In this document: positions 16,860 through 24,668 of the stretch, piece by piece
Layout of the letters: each line of letters begins with the position of its first letter
Numbering within the stretch: the first letter of the stretch is position 1
NCBI GenBank assembly: GCA_003521845.1
Contig: DPHB01000030.1
Span: 31,487-65,325, forward strand
DNA length: 33,839 nucleotides
Origin: Oceanospirillaceae bacterium
GTDB taxonomy: Bacteria > Pseudomonadota > Gammaproteobacteria > Pseudomonadales > Balneatricaceae
Reading direction: 5' to 3'
Position numbers and translations under genes: made by a program
The notes under the pieces: model-generated
The model's input: the letters and a program-made list of their open reading frames with translations, nothing else
Databases searched by the model: none
Told to the model about the DNA's origin: nothing

Positions 16860-17480
16860 CTAATTAGCGCTCGGCTCCAGCATGACACGAATTTGCGCCG
16901 TCAGCATAGCCACGGCCGCAGGATTATCCCCGCCTTCTGGCACCAGCAAATCCGCAAAGTTTCGCGAGGGTAAAATATGCTCCAAATAACCAGCCCGTAC
17001 TGTGGACTGATACTGACTAATTACCGACTCCATGGAACGCCCACGCTCATTTACATCGCGTTCAAGGCGTCGAATTAAGCAGGTATCCAAAGGCACCTCC
17101 ATAAATACGCGCAAGCCAAGCAAATTGCGCAAATGCTCTTCACAAAACAACAATATACCCTCTAATATCAACACTTTAGGAGGGCTAATTAGCACTGTTT
17201 CCAAGGTCCGGCAATGCTCATGAAAACTATACACAGGGCGCTCAACAGGGCGCCCCGCCAATAACTCTGACAGATGCAAAGCCAATAAAGCATGATCCAT
17301 CGCATCGGGATGGTCATAATTCATCAAATGGCGCTGCGCCATGGGAAGGTTGCGCTGATCCTTGTAGTAATTATCTTCTGACAGCACCATGACATCACCT
17401 GGGTCAAAAGACGCTTGTATATTGCGTGCCAATTGACTCTTACCCGACCCAGATGCTCCAGCTATACCTATGATTTGCAC
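16860..17480 (-). CDS. udk: uridine kinase
   Basis: A P-loop kinase that phosphorylates uridine (and cytidine) in pyrimidine salvage. The 206-aa product is close to E. coli Udk (213). It shows Walker A GASGSGKS near residue 8, DNYYKD near 40, the NYDHPDAMD segment and RDVNERGRSMESV near 137. The GTG at 17480 is preferred to the TTG at 17483, because AAGGAG lies six bases before the GTG and only three before the TTG. It is divergent from the RsmE-family gene across about 60 bases. The downstream spacing of 106 bases leaves co-transcription with the GcvR-like gene uncertain. Confidence 0.9.
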   Translation of the reverse strand: MQIIGIAGASGSGKSQLARNIQASFDPGDVMVLSEDNYYKDQRNLPMAQRHLMNYDHPDAMDHALLALHLSELLAGRPVERPVYSFHEHCRTLETVLISPPKVLILEGILLFCEEHLRNLLGLRVFMEVPLDTCLIRRLERDVNERGRSMESVISQYQSTVRAGYLEHILPSRNFADLLVPEGGDNPAAVAMLTAQIRVMLEPSAN

Positions 17481-17544
17481 CAATTACTCCTTCTTGTACG
17501 ACAACGGATGAACTATTAGTAAAGAATCATTATACTCCACTGGC

Positions 17545-18261
17545 ATGAATATTCTTCTATTTCCGGCTCAAGAACTGCGTTCAAATCAACACCTGAGCAT
17601 TACGGACTGCCGTCAACAGGAGCACCTAGCCAAGGTTATTAAACCAAAGCTTGGCGATAAGCTGCGGGTTGGTGAAATCAACGGTTTAATGGGGCATGGC
17701 GAAGTTATCCAACATGACCAGCAAAGCACACTATTGCACGTCACCTTGCAAGCGCCAAGCCCACCGGCATTACCACTAAAACTACTACTAGCTGTGCCTA
17801 GGCCTAAGATGTTACGCCGCATTTTGCAGACCTGCGCTACCTTAGGAGTCAGTGAAATAAAACTCATTAACAGTGCCAAGGTAGAGAAGAGCTTTTGGCA
17901 AACCCCCTTCTTACAGCCAGACAAGGTTTACGACCATCTGTTGTTAGGCATGGAACAAGGTGGACTCACTCACTTGCCACAACTTTCACAAGCCAAACTA
18001 TTCAAGCCCTTTGTGGAAGACGAGCTACATCAATGGAGCAATGGCACTAGCAGGCTGGTTGCCCACCCAAGAAAAGCACAAGATTGCCCAGCACCTAGCC
18101 TTACGCCCACCACCTTGGCTATTGGCCCAGAAGGTGGCTTTAGTGATTATGAAGTCGACATGCTAAATCAACAAGGCTTTACCAGCATCAGCTTAGGCGC
18201 GCGGATTTTGCGTGTAGAAACCGCCATCCCCGTAGCTATTAGTAAACTCATGCAGCTATAA
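17545..18261 (+). CDS. RsmE-family 16S rRNA (uracil-N3) methyltransferase, possibly a paralog
   Basis: RsmE enzymes use S-adenosylmethionine to methylate N3 of U1498 in 16S rRNA. The 238-aa product has the SPOUT knot: AIGPEGGFS at 192-200 and LGARILRVETA at 218-228. An N-terminal PUA-like beta domain covers about residues 1-70. Two family motifs differ from the canonical enzyme. The region around INSAKVEKSFWQT replaces the usual RS-rich loop, and EQGGLTHLP (near 137) lacks the Arg normally found in EQxxR. This suggests a divergent RsmE paralog rather than the standard one, so no symbol is given. The ATG at 17545 lies just after a TATACT, giving a very short leader. greB follows 29 bases later. 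Confidence 0.82.
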   Translation: MNILLFPAQELRSNQHLSITDCRQQEHLAKVIKPKLGDKLRVGEINGLMGHGEVIQHDQQSTLLHVTLQAPSPPALPLKLLLAVPRPKMLRRILQTCATLGVSEIKLINSAKVEKSFWQTPFLQPDKVYDHLLLGMEQGGLTHLPQLSQAKLFKPFVEDELHQWSNGTSRLVAHPRKAQDCPAPSLTPTTLAIGPEGGFSDYEVDMLNQQGFTSISLGARILRVETAIPVAISKLMQL

Positions 18262-18290
18262 ATGCCAACACCGGAAATGTAACCACAACT

Positions 18291-18800
18291 ATGAAACCTC
18301 GTTATGGCGGTCGCTATCGCCCACCCGGCCCGAAACGCTCGCCACTGATTACCGCAGCAGGCGCCCAAGCGCTGCGCACAGAGCTGGATTACCTATGGCG
18401 CGAAAAACGCCCTCAAGTAACGCAAGCCGTAAAAGAAGCCGCTGCCTTAGGGGATCGTAGTGAAAATGCCGAATATATATATGGCAAAAAACAACTGCGA
18501 GAAATAGACAGCCGGGTACGATTTTTGCAAAAACGGCTAGACGTTATCAAAGTCGTTGACCAGCTGCCTAGCGATCTCAACAAGATTTACTTTGGCGCTT
18601 GGGTAAGCTTAGTGGATGAGCAGGATGTAGAACGCAAGGTGCGCATTGTTGGCCCAGACGAGATAGACCCAAAACTTGGCTACATCAGTATAGATGCGCC
18701 CTTAGCCAAGGCCTTGGTGGGTAAAGAGCTAGATGACCTAGTAGAACTAGCTGACTTAAATAAGTCCTACGAGATCATGCAGATTGACTACGAGCCTTAG
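18291..18800 (+). CDS. greB: transcription elongation factor GreB
   Basis: GreB enters the RNA polymerase secondary channel and stimulates cleavage of backtracked RNA. The 169-aa product has the N-terminal coiled-coil hairpin with the acidic tip residues D55 and E58 in GDRSENAEY. RREID-type and RFLQKRLDVIKVV segments follow, and then the FKBP-like domain (FGAWVSLVDEQ, RIVGPDEID). GreB rather than GreA is favoured by LDYLWREKRP and YIYGKKQLREID. About 17 extra residues at the N-terminus (RYGGRYRPPGPKRS) are basic and Pro-rich. The last codons overlap the convergent dehydrogenase stop by four bases. Confidence 0.94.
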   Translation: MKPRYGGRYRPPGPKRSPLITAAGAQALRTELDYLWREKRPQVTQAVKEAAALGDRSENAEYIYGKKQLREIDSRVRFLQKRLDVIKVVDQLPSDLNKIYFGAWVSLVDEQDVERKVRIVGPDEIDPKLGYISIDAPLAKALVGKELDDLVELADLNKSYEIMQIDYEP

Positions 18801-19687
18801 CGTAATAGAGTATCGTTATCTTCTTCTATTAAACGCACCACACTCAAATGCGGCGCATCAAAACCATATTTAGCCGTAGCTTGTTGGTAGGTTTCATAAA
18901 CCTTGCTGCCTAATGGCATCTGCACATGCAAATGATCAGCCAACTGATTAATCAAACGCATGTCCTTGGCAGCCAAACCCAAAGCAAAAGACTGATCATA
19001 AGAACCATCCAGTAGTTTAGGAATATAGGCATCCACGACGTAGCTTTGTGCACAACTGGTTTGCAAAACTTCATGCAAGCTATGCAATTCCAAATTGGCT
19101 TTGGCCCCTAACATCAGGGCTTCACCAATGCCTTGCGCTACTAAGTAATTAAGGTGCAATTGGGCTAACTTAGTGACATAGCCAGCGCCACTTGTCCCCA
19201 TCCGTCGTGCTTTGTTGGTAAAGCTATCAAGCAGTTCTGCCCACTTAGCATGATCTGCCTCGCTGACCCCCATTAACATGGTCAAGGTACCTGCAGCCGC
19301 GCCTTCGGCACCACCCGTTACGGGGCCATCGATCAAAGTCATGCAAGCCGGTGCAGCGGCCTTCACCTTCTCCCATTCGGCCAGCTCATTAGTGCTAGTT
19401 TCAATCCACGTACTAGCGGCTTTAGCATTAGCCAAAATCCCAGCCTCACCAAAGGCCAATAAATTCACTTCCTTACTGCTTGGCAAAGAGGTAAACAAAA
19501 GATCCGCTTGGCTGGCAATGTTAGCCACACTGCCACCGTCTTTAGCCCCTAGGTCAAGTAGCGTTTGCACCTTGCTAGGGTCTAAATCAGATACTAATAA
19601 CTCATGCCCCTGCGCAGCACAAAACAGCTGCAAATTACTCGCCATACCCGAGCCCATATTGCCCAAGCCTATAAATCCAATACGCAT
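18797..19687 (-). CDS. NAD(P)-dependent beta-hydroxyacid dehydrogenase (3-hydroxyisobutyrate dehydrogenase family)
   Basis: A 296-aa oxidoreductase of the 6-phosphogluconate/3-hydroxyisobutyrate dehydrogenase family. It has the Rossmann start RIGFIGLGNMGSGMA, the substrate motif DGPVTGGAEGA near 120-130 (Thr in place of the more common Ser) and the catalytic Lys at 173 in GAGYVTKLAQ. The Asn pair that usually follows the Lys is changed to LHLNY. Substrates in the family include 3-hydroxyisobutyrate, tartronate semialdehyde and other 3-hydroxy acids; which applies is not clear. The ATG at 19687 is preferred to the TTG at 19693. It lies 40 bases after the aldolase-family gene and probably forms an operon with it. 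Confidence 0.88.
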   Translation of the reverse strand: MRIGFIGLGNMGSGMASNLQLFCAAQGHELLVSDLDPSKVQTLLDLGAKDGGSVANIASQADLLFTSLPSSKEVNLLAFGEAGILANAKAASTWIETSTNELAEWEKVKAAAPACMTLIDGPVTGGAEGAAAGTLTMLMGVSEADHAKWAELLDSFTNKARRMGTSGAGYVTKLAQLHLNYLVAQGIGEALMLGAKANLELHSLHEVLQTSCAQSYVVDAYIPKLLDGSYDQSFALGLAAKDMRLINQLADHLHVQMPLGSKVYETYQQATAKYGFDAPHLSVVRLIEEDNDTLLR

Positions 19688-19727
19688 ACTCAAATCTACC
19701 TACTCACTATGCCAGACTATCTTTACA

Positions 19728-20465
19728 TTAAAATTTGTAGGACGGATCTAGACGATCACAGCGGCGCTTTAGTGCTGGCCATTCGTAGACACCTGGCGAA
19801 AAGGCTTCATACTGTTTAGCCGCCAGCCCCCACATCTTTGGGTCTGTGTTTACAGTTTCTAAGTTGCACGAGGTCACTTGCAAGGCCACTTCGCACATGC
19901 GGATCAAGTAGTACATCTTCATAAAACATTCGCCAGCAGTTTCACCAGCCGTCAAAAATCCGTGGTTGCGCATTACTAATAAGCCACCATCGCCCATGTT
20001 TTCAGCAATACGATGACGCTCATCAGGATCAACCGATAGGCCTTCCCAGTCATGGTAACCAATCTTGCCATAGAGCATGGAGGAGTCTTGGATAAAGTGG
20101 GGGATTTCTTTAAACGCCGTAGCAGCAGCTGCCGACTTTGGGTGGGCGTGAAAAACAAACTTATGTTTAGCGTGATTTAAGTGAATAGCACTATGTATAA
20201 TAAAACCTGCGGTGTTTACATCTTCCGGGCCTTCAATCACGGCACCGTCTTGGTCTACGGTAATCAAGTTGGATGCGCATACTTCGTCATAACTTAAACC
20301 AAACCGGTGCATATAGAAGTTATGCTCGGAACCGGGGCGACGGGCAGTAATATGATTCCAAATGGTGTCATCCCAACCAAAATCAGCCGTTAATCGAAAC
20401 ATGGCTGCTAGGTCAATACGTACCTGTTCTTGCTCTTGTTGTAAGGTGAAATTTTGCGTGCTCAC
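19728..20465 (-). CDS. class II aldolase/adducin family protein
   Basis: A 245-aa protein of the class II aldolase/adducin fold. The zinc ligands are present: H106 and H108 in VFHAHP and H168 in RNHGFLT. The catalytic Glu of fuculose-phosphate-type aldolases, expected four residues before H91 in the IIHSAIH segment, is replaced by Gly (NTAGFIIH), as in the adducin-like branch. It may therefore carry out a decarboxylation, epimerisation or other metal-assisted reaction rather than a classical aldol cleavage. The GTG at 20465 has GGAGAG upstream at good spacing. Next to it is a beta-hydroxyacid dehydrogenase, and across the intergenic region a LysR regulator, suggesting an inducible acid-sugar or hydroxy-acid pathway. 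Confidence 0.88.
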   Translation of the reverse strand: MSTQNFTLQQEQEQVRIDLAAMFRLTADFGWDDTIWNHITARRPGSEHNFYMHRFGLSYDEVCASNLITVDQDGAVIEGPEDVNTAGFIIHSAIHLNHAKHKFVFHAHPKSAAAATAFKEIPHFIQDSSMLYGKIGYHDWEGLSVDPDERHRIAENMGDGGLLVMRNHGFLTAGETAGECFMKMYYLIRMCEVALQVTSCNLETVNTDPKMWGLAAKQYEAFSPGVYEWPALKRRCDRLDPSYKF

Positions 20466-20531
20466 TAGGGCTCTCCAATGAAATAATTCTTGTGACTAGA
20501 CAACCAAACCCATAGATTCAGTAATGGCTCC

Positions 20532-20560
20532 ATATTACACAAGCAAGATAAACTTGAAAA
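20532..20560 (-). promoter_or_regulatory. sigma70-type promoter for the aldolase-dehydrogenase operon
   Basis: On the minus strand, TTTTCA (20560-20555) and TAATAT (20537-20532) are separated by exactly 17 bases. The predicted start near 20525 leaves a leader of about 60 bases before the GTG start codon. Confidence 0.5.
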
Positions 20561-20583
20561 ATGAATTTTAACTACACTTTAGC

Positions 20584-20598
20584 ATCGAATATTTCGAT
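20584..20598. promoter_or_regulatory. LysR-type operator (T-N11-A palindrome)
   Basis: ATCGAA-TAT-TTCGAT is a perfect inverted repeat with six-base arms and contains the T-N11-A pattern of LysR recognition sites. Its centre is about 66 bases upstream of the predicted aldolase transcription start, the usual position of a LysR recognition site, and 88 bases before the LysR start codon. It probably serves both activation of the aldolase operon and control of the regulator gene. Confidence 0.7.
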
Positions 20599-20678
20599 AC
20601 AAATGACCATATATGCTCTGTTAAATCGACTAAAATCAGATAAACTTGTTTGCATAGTCAATTTGAAGGTTTTTAGGC

Positions 20679-21524
20679 ATGAATATAGAGCATATGCGCG
20701 CCTTTTTAGAGGTGGCGGCCACGGGTAGTTTTCAGATGGCTGCTGAGCGCTTATTTATCACCCAGTCGACGGTTAGTGCGCGCATCAAAGCCCTAGAGGA
20801 TCGCCTTAATCGCGAACTATTTGTCCGCAACCGCAAGGGAGCAACGCTCACCTCCCCAGGCCACCACTTTCACCGCCATGCTCTCACCGCCGTACAGGCG
20901 TGGGAAAGAGCACGCCAGGAGATTGCGTTACCCGACGACCTCACCGCTATTTTTAGCCTTGGGCTACAGCTTAATCATTGGGACCCTATCGCACCGGATT
21001 GGATGCAAGCCATGCAGGCAACGGACCCCAATGTGGCCACTCGTATCGTCTCAGACTATTCTGAATCCCTAATGCGACAACTACGCGAAGGCCTCCTTGA
21101 TCTGGCGGTATTATACGCGCCACAACAGCGCCCTAGCTTACGCATAGAAACCCTAGTTGAAGAAGACCTGATACTGGTTTCTACCCAGCCAAGACAGCTG
21201 CAAGTAGGCCGCGTGCCCGGTTATGTGTTCGTCGACTGGGGAGATGACTTCCGCACTCAACACAGCCTTGCTTTCCCCGAAGCCTCTGTGCCCAAACTTT
21301 CTGTAGGCCTGGGTGATGTAGGACTTAAGCACATATTAGCCCACGACGGCTCAGGCTATTTTTTAGCCCGCAATGTGGAACCACTTATCGCTGATGGCAA
21401 ACTTTATAGAGTAGCAGATGCGCCGGTATTTCAACGGCCCTTGTATATTGCTTACACCACCGCAAGCGCCAACCCCGAACTGTTGCATAGAGCCATCGAG
21501 CATTTACGCCATGCCATTCAATAA
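20679..21524 (+). CDS. LysR family transcriptional regulator
   Basis: A 281-aa LysR regulator with the N-terminal winged helix-turn-helix (MRAFLEVAATGSFQMAAERL, then FITQSTVSARIKALE, residues 6 to about 45). A C-terminal effector-binding domain follows (from about 90, with FSLGLQLNHWDP and EGLLDLAVLY). It is divergent from the aldolase-dehydrogenase pair, with a T-N11-A palindrome between, and is followed after 15 bases by the enolase-superfamily gene, so it probably regulates both arms. The effector is unknown, perhaps the substrate or an intermediate of that pathway. Confidence 0.93.
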   Translation: MNIEHMRAFLEVAATGSFQMAAERLFITQSTVSARIKALEDRLNRELFVRNRKGATLTSPGHHFHRHALTAVQAWERARQEIALPDDLTAIFSLGLQLNHWDPIAPDWMQAMQATDPNVATRIVSDYSESLMRQLREGLLDLAVLYAPQQRPSLRIETLVEEDLILVSTQPRQLQVGRVPGYVFVDWGDDFRTQHSLAFPEASVPKLSVGLGDVGLKHILAHDGSGYFLARNVEPLIADGKLYRVADAPVFQRPLYIAYTTASANPELLHRAIEHLRHAIQ

Positions 21525-21539
21525 CAGCGTGCCATCACC

Positions 21540-22625
21540 ATGAAAATCACCGCTATTAACACCCACCTAATAGAAATCCCTTTTGCTAAGCCCATCCAAA
21601 CGGCCATCCATGACATGCACTCTGTCGGCTGTGTATGCCTAGATATAGAAACCGATGATGGCCTCGTGGGCGAAGCCTATGCGTTTACTCTCAATGCTGT
21701 ACGGCTAAAGGCCTTTGATGAAATGTTGAATGGCTTTAAACACCAACTAATTGGCCAAGACCCCCATTATGTCACGGGCATTTGGCAAGCCATATGGCAG
21801 GAGATCAACCCCACAGGGCACAAGGGTGTGACCATATCGGCCCTATCAACGATTGATACGGCCTTGTGGGACCTTGTGGGCAAGGCCGCAGAACAGCCTC
21901 TACACAAGCTCTTTGGCGCCTGTCGAGACCAAACCTGGACCTATGCCAGTGGTGGTTTATGGCTGTCCCAATCAATTGATGAATTGCTGATGCAAGCCGA
22001 TGAATTTGTGCAGCAAGGTTTTCGTGCCATGAAAGTACGCGTCGGCAACCCCAACATCGATATTGATATAGAACGCGTGCGCGAGCTACGCCAAGCCCTA
22101 GGTAATGACATTGAAATACTCGCCGATGCCAACCAAGCGTATACCCCCAAACAGGCCATTCGCCTGGGCAAAGCACTAGAACAACTGAATATCGTCTGGC
22201 TAGAAGAACCCGTAGCGGCTTATGATTTAAAAGGTCACGCTAAGGTAACGGCGGCACTGCACATGGACATAGCGTCGGGCGAAACGGAGTACACCAGCTT
22301 AGGCATGCAAAGCATGATTGATGCTCAGGCTTGCGACATCCTTATGCCAGATTTACAGCGCATTGGCGGCCTCACAGAAATGCGCCGCGTCGCCGCCCTA
22401 GCCAATGCCCACAATATGCGTATTTCTAGCCATATATTCACCGAGCAAAGTTTGTGTATTGCTGGTAGCACACCCAACTGCATGTCGGTAGAACATATGC
22501 CCTGGTATGCCCCCATGTTTAAGGAAAGCATGGTAATAACGGATGGCTACATTGCCATGCCACAAGGTCATGGCACCGGCTTCACCTTCTGTCCAGAGGC
22601 ACGCCAGCTCTATGCATTAGTTTAA
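21540..22625 (+). CDS. mandelate racemase/muconate lactonizing enzyme family protein
   Basis: A 361-aa member of the enolase superfamily. Metal ligands D196 (DANQAY), E222 (WLEEP) and E248 (SGETE) are present. Catalytic bases are K165 in the K-x-R motif KVRVG and H298 in SSHIF, with D271 as partner (ILMPDLQRIGG). The Lys plus His pair places it in the mandelate-racemase subgroup, whose members are mostly acid-sugar dehydratases or racemases. The K-x-R variant and lack of close hallmark motifs leave the substrate open. It follows the LysR gene by 15 bases and converges with the MFS transporter, five bases separating the two stops. Confidence 0.9.
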   Translation: MKITAINTHLIEIPFAKPIQTAIHDMHSVGCVCLDIETDDGLVGEAYAFTLNAVRLKAFDEMLNGFKHQLIGQDPHYVTGIWQAIWQEINPTGHKGVTISALSTIDTALWDLVGKAAEQPLHKLFGACRDQTWTYASGGLWLSQSIDELLMQADEFVQQGFRAMKVRVGNPNIDIDIERVRELRQALGNDIEILADANQAYTPKQAIRLGKALEQLNIVWLEEPVAAYDLKGHAKVTAALHMDIASGETEYTSLGMQSMIDAQACDILMPDLQRIGGLTEMRRVAALANAHNMRISSHIFTEQSLCIAGSTPNCMSVEHMPWYAPMFKESMVITDGYIAMPQGHGTGFTFCPEARQLYALV

Positions 22626-22630
22626 TGTGG

Positions 22631-24031
22631 CTAGTGAGTAAGCCCACGGCGATAAGAAAACACACCGGCAATAACTACGTAAGCAGTCGACAACAACATG
22701 GCTATTTCTATAACCAGCAACAAGCGTGGATGTTGTTCAGGAGTAATAGCCACGTCGCCAATGATCACGCTAAACAGCACCATCACCAATGCCGAACTAA
22801 ACATATTGCCAGTGGTTCTAGCCAAGTTAATCAATGCCGAAGCAATGCTTAAGCGATCTGCCGGCACGGCACCAATGGCGGCATTATTGTTGGGTGCAGA
22901 GAACAAACCAAAGCCCACACCCACCAGCACCATCACGGTAATAATATAGCCAATAGACGTATCGCTACCTACTTGGCTCATTAATAGATAACCTATAGCA
23001 AACAGCGCACAGCCAAGGGTGGATAGGTAGCGGGCTTCATACTTATCAGATAAACGCCCGGCTATGGGTGACAAGACCATCATCACCAGCGTTTGAATCA
23101 TAACGATCTTACCCGCTTCAATAGGCGTCATAGCATGTACATATTGTAGATACATACTCAGTAGGAAGACCAAAGAAAAGCTGGAGCCATAAACAAAAAA
23201 ACCGGCCAACAAGGAACGATTAAGCATGCGATTTGCTTTTACCGCACGAATACGCAGCAAGGGGTTTTCACGGTTTAACTGATGCCTGATAAACAGCGCG
23301 AACAAAACCAGCCCAGAAACCGCCATAGTCATATAAAACGGCTCGCTAATCTGCCCCATGCCCAGTAAAAATAAAGTCACGGCCAATGCCATTAAAGCCA
23401 ACCCTTGCCAGTCCAGTTTGGGCGCATCTGGTGTGCGCCATTCACCTTTCACAAAAGTGAAGAGTACGACCAATGCAGCGGCAGCGACGATGGCTGGCAT
23501 CCATATGATACTGCGCCAACCCCAATCCATGATGAGCCAACCACCGATCAAAGGCCCCATGGTTAGGCCAAAATAAACCGATGACCCTACTAACCCTAAG
23601 GCCTGCCCCCGAGAACTGTTGGCATAAATAGCACCAATAATTGCCAAACCGGTACCATATACCATCGAGCCGGCGATACCTTGCAGCACTCTCACCAACA
23701 GCAGCATATAGATTTCATAGGTAATAAAAATCAAAGCGGAGCTAACAATGTATAACACCACCCCCAGGCCAAACAGGCGCTTGCGACCATAACGGTCGGC
23801 TAGGCGACCTATGGGCAGCAGAAAAACCACATTGCCCCACAGCATGGCCGTTGGGATCCAACTCAAGGCTTCCGCATCCACTTTTAGCTCATCACCGATA
23901 GCAGGAATGGCGATATTTATGGCGGATAAACTCATGGATACGATGATGAGAATCAAACATAGCGCCAGCAAAGCTAAACGCCTAACATTAGGCGAACTGT
24001 CGTAATAATCCTGTAAAGCTTGTGCGCCCAT
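22631..24031 (-). CDS. MFS transporter (DHA2/EmrB-QacA-like)
   Basis: A 466-aa integral membrane protein with 12-14 hydrophobic helices. The MFS motif A is visible as GRLADRYGRKRLF (near residue 76) and motif C-like glycine/proline residues as LGLVGSSVYFGLTMGPLIGG (near 145-165). The motif C pattern suggests a proton-driven exporter of the DHA2 branch. In this setting it may export a product or toxic substrate of the neighbouring pathway, or import it; direction cannot be read from sequence. No clear Shine-Dalgarno precedes the ATG at 24031. It is convergent with the enolase-superfamily gene and divergent from the CBS gene. Confidence 0.9.
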   Translation of the reverse strand: MGAQALQDYYDSSPNVRRLALLALCLILIIVSMSLSAINIAIPAIGDELKVDAEALSWIPTAMLWGNVVFLLPIGRLADRYGRKRLFGLGVVLYIVSSALIFITYEIYMLLLVRVLQGIAGSMVYGTGLAIIGAIYANSSRGQALGLVGSSVYFGLTMGPLIGGWLIMDWGWRSIIWMPAIVAAAALVVLFTFVKGEWRTPDAPKLDWQGLALMALAVTLFLLGMGQISEPFYMTMAVSGLVLFALFIRHQLNRENPLLRIRAVKANRMLNRSLLAGFFVYGSSFSLVFLLSMYLQYVHAMTPIEAGKIVMIQTLVMMVLSPIAGRLSDKYEARYLSTLGCALFAIGYLLMSQVGSDTSIGYIITVMVLVGVGFGLFSAPNNNAAIGAVPADRLSIASALINLARTTGNMFSSALVMVLFSVIIGDVAITPEQHPRLLLVIEIAMLLSTAYVVIAGVFSYRRGLTH

Positions 24032-24197
24032 GTATTAATTAACTTGTGTAGTAAATAAACCATTAAACGCTAAGACTTGTTGCAGTACAAGCAGGCGTCG
24101 CAAAGAAATGGAAAATACCCAGAAACATTTGCAACCAAAGCCAAGCCCCATTAGAGTGAACTTATATTGAGTTAGTTAAACTAGGCTAGGGATTCTC

Positions 24198-24635
24198 ATG
24201 TATATCAAAGATATGATGACTAGCCGTATTGTCACGGTTGAAATGGACGATACGCTAGGTGACGTTAGAGAGATTTTTAACAAGGTCGCTTTCCATCACG
24301 TTTTGGTCGTGGCAGACAACGGCGAATTGAGCGGCATGATTTCTGATCGCGATATGCGTCATAATTTAAGCCCCAAATTAGGCACGGCTGCAGAATTGCA
24401 ACGCGACCGCGACACCCTGACCCTTAAAGCCCATCAAATCATGACGCGCAACTTGATTACCCTAGGGCCAGACGATCAAGTATTTGACGCCATTGCCCAC
24501 TTCACCCAACACAAAATATCGGCCTTGCCGGTGCTTGATGCTAAGGGTAAACCGATAGGCATCGTGAGTTGGCGTGACATTTTACAAATTATCGTTGATA
24601 CCAAGAGCCGTGACGATTTTAACACCTGGATCTAG
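24198..24635 (+). CDS. two-CBS-domain protein
   Basis: A 145-aa stand-alone Bateman module with two CBS domains. The first covers about residues 1-60 (MTSRIVTVEMDDTLGDVREIF, then GMISDRDMRHNL) and the second about 80-140 (IMTRNLITLGPDDQVFDAI, then GIVSWRDILQIIV). CBS pairs usually bind adenosine nucleotides and report energy or signal state. No enzyme or DNA-binding domain is attached. A sensory-kinase-type gene follows 33 bases later on the same strand, so it may provide the input for that protein; this is inference from position. The ATG at 24198 has AGGG upstream. Confidence 0.9.
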   Translation: MYIKDMMTSRIVTVEMDDTLGDVREIFNKVAFHHVLVVADNGELSGMISDRDMRHNLSPKLGTAAELQRDRDTLTLKAHQIMTRNLITLGPDDQVFDAIAHFTQHKISALPVLDAKGKPIGIVSWRDILQIIVDTKSRDDFNTWI

Positions 24636-24668
24636 CCACACATTAACCTTTATTGATTAAGCAAAGAC

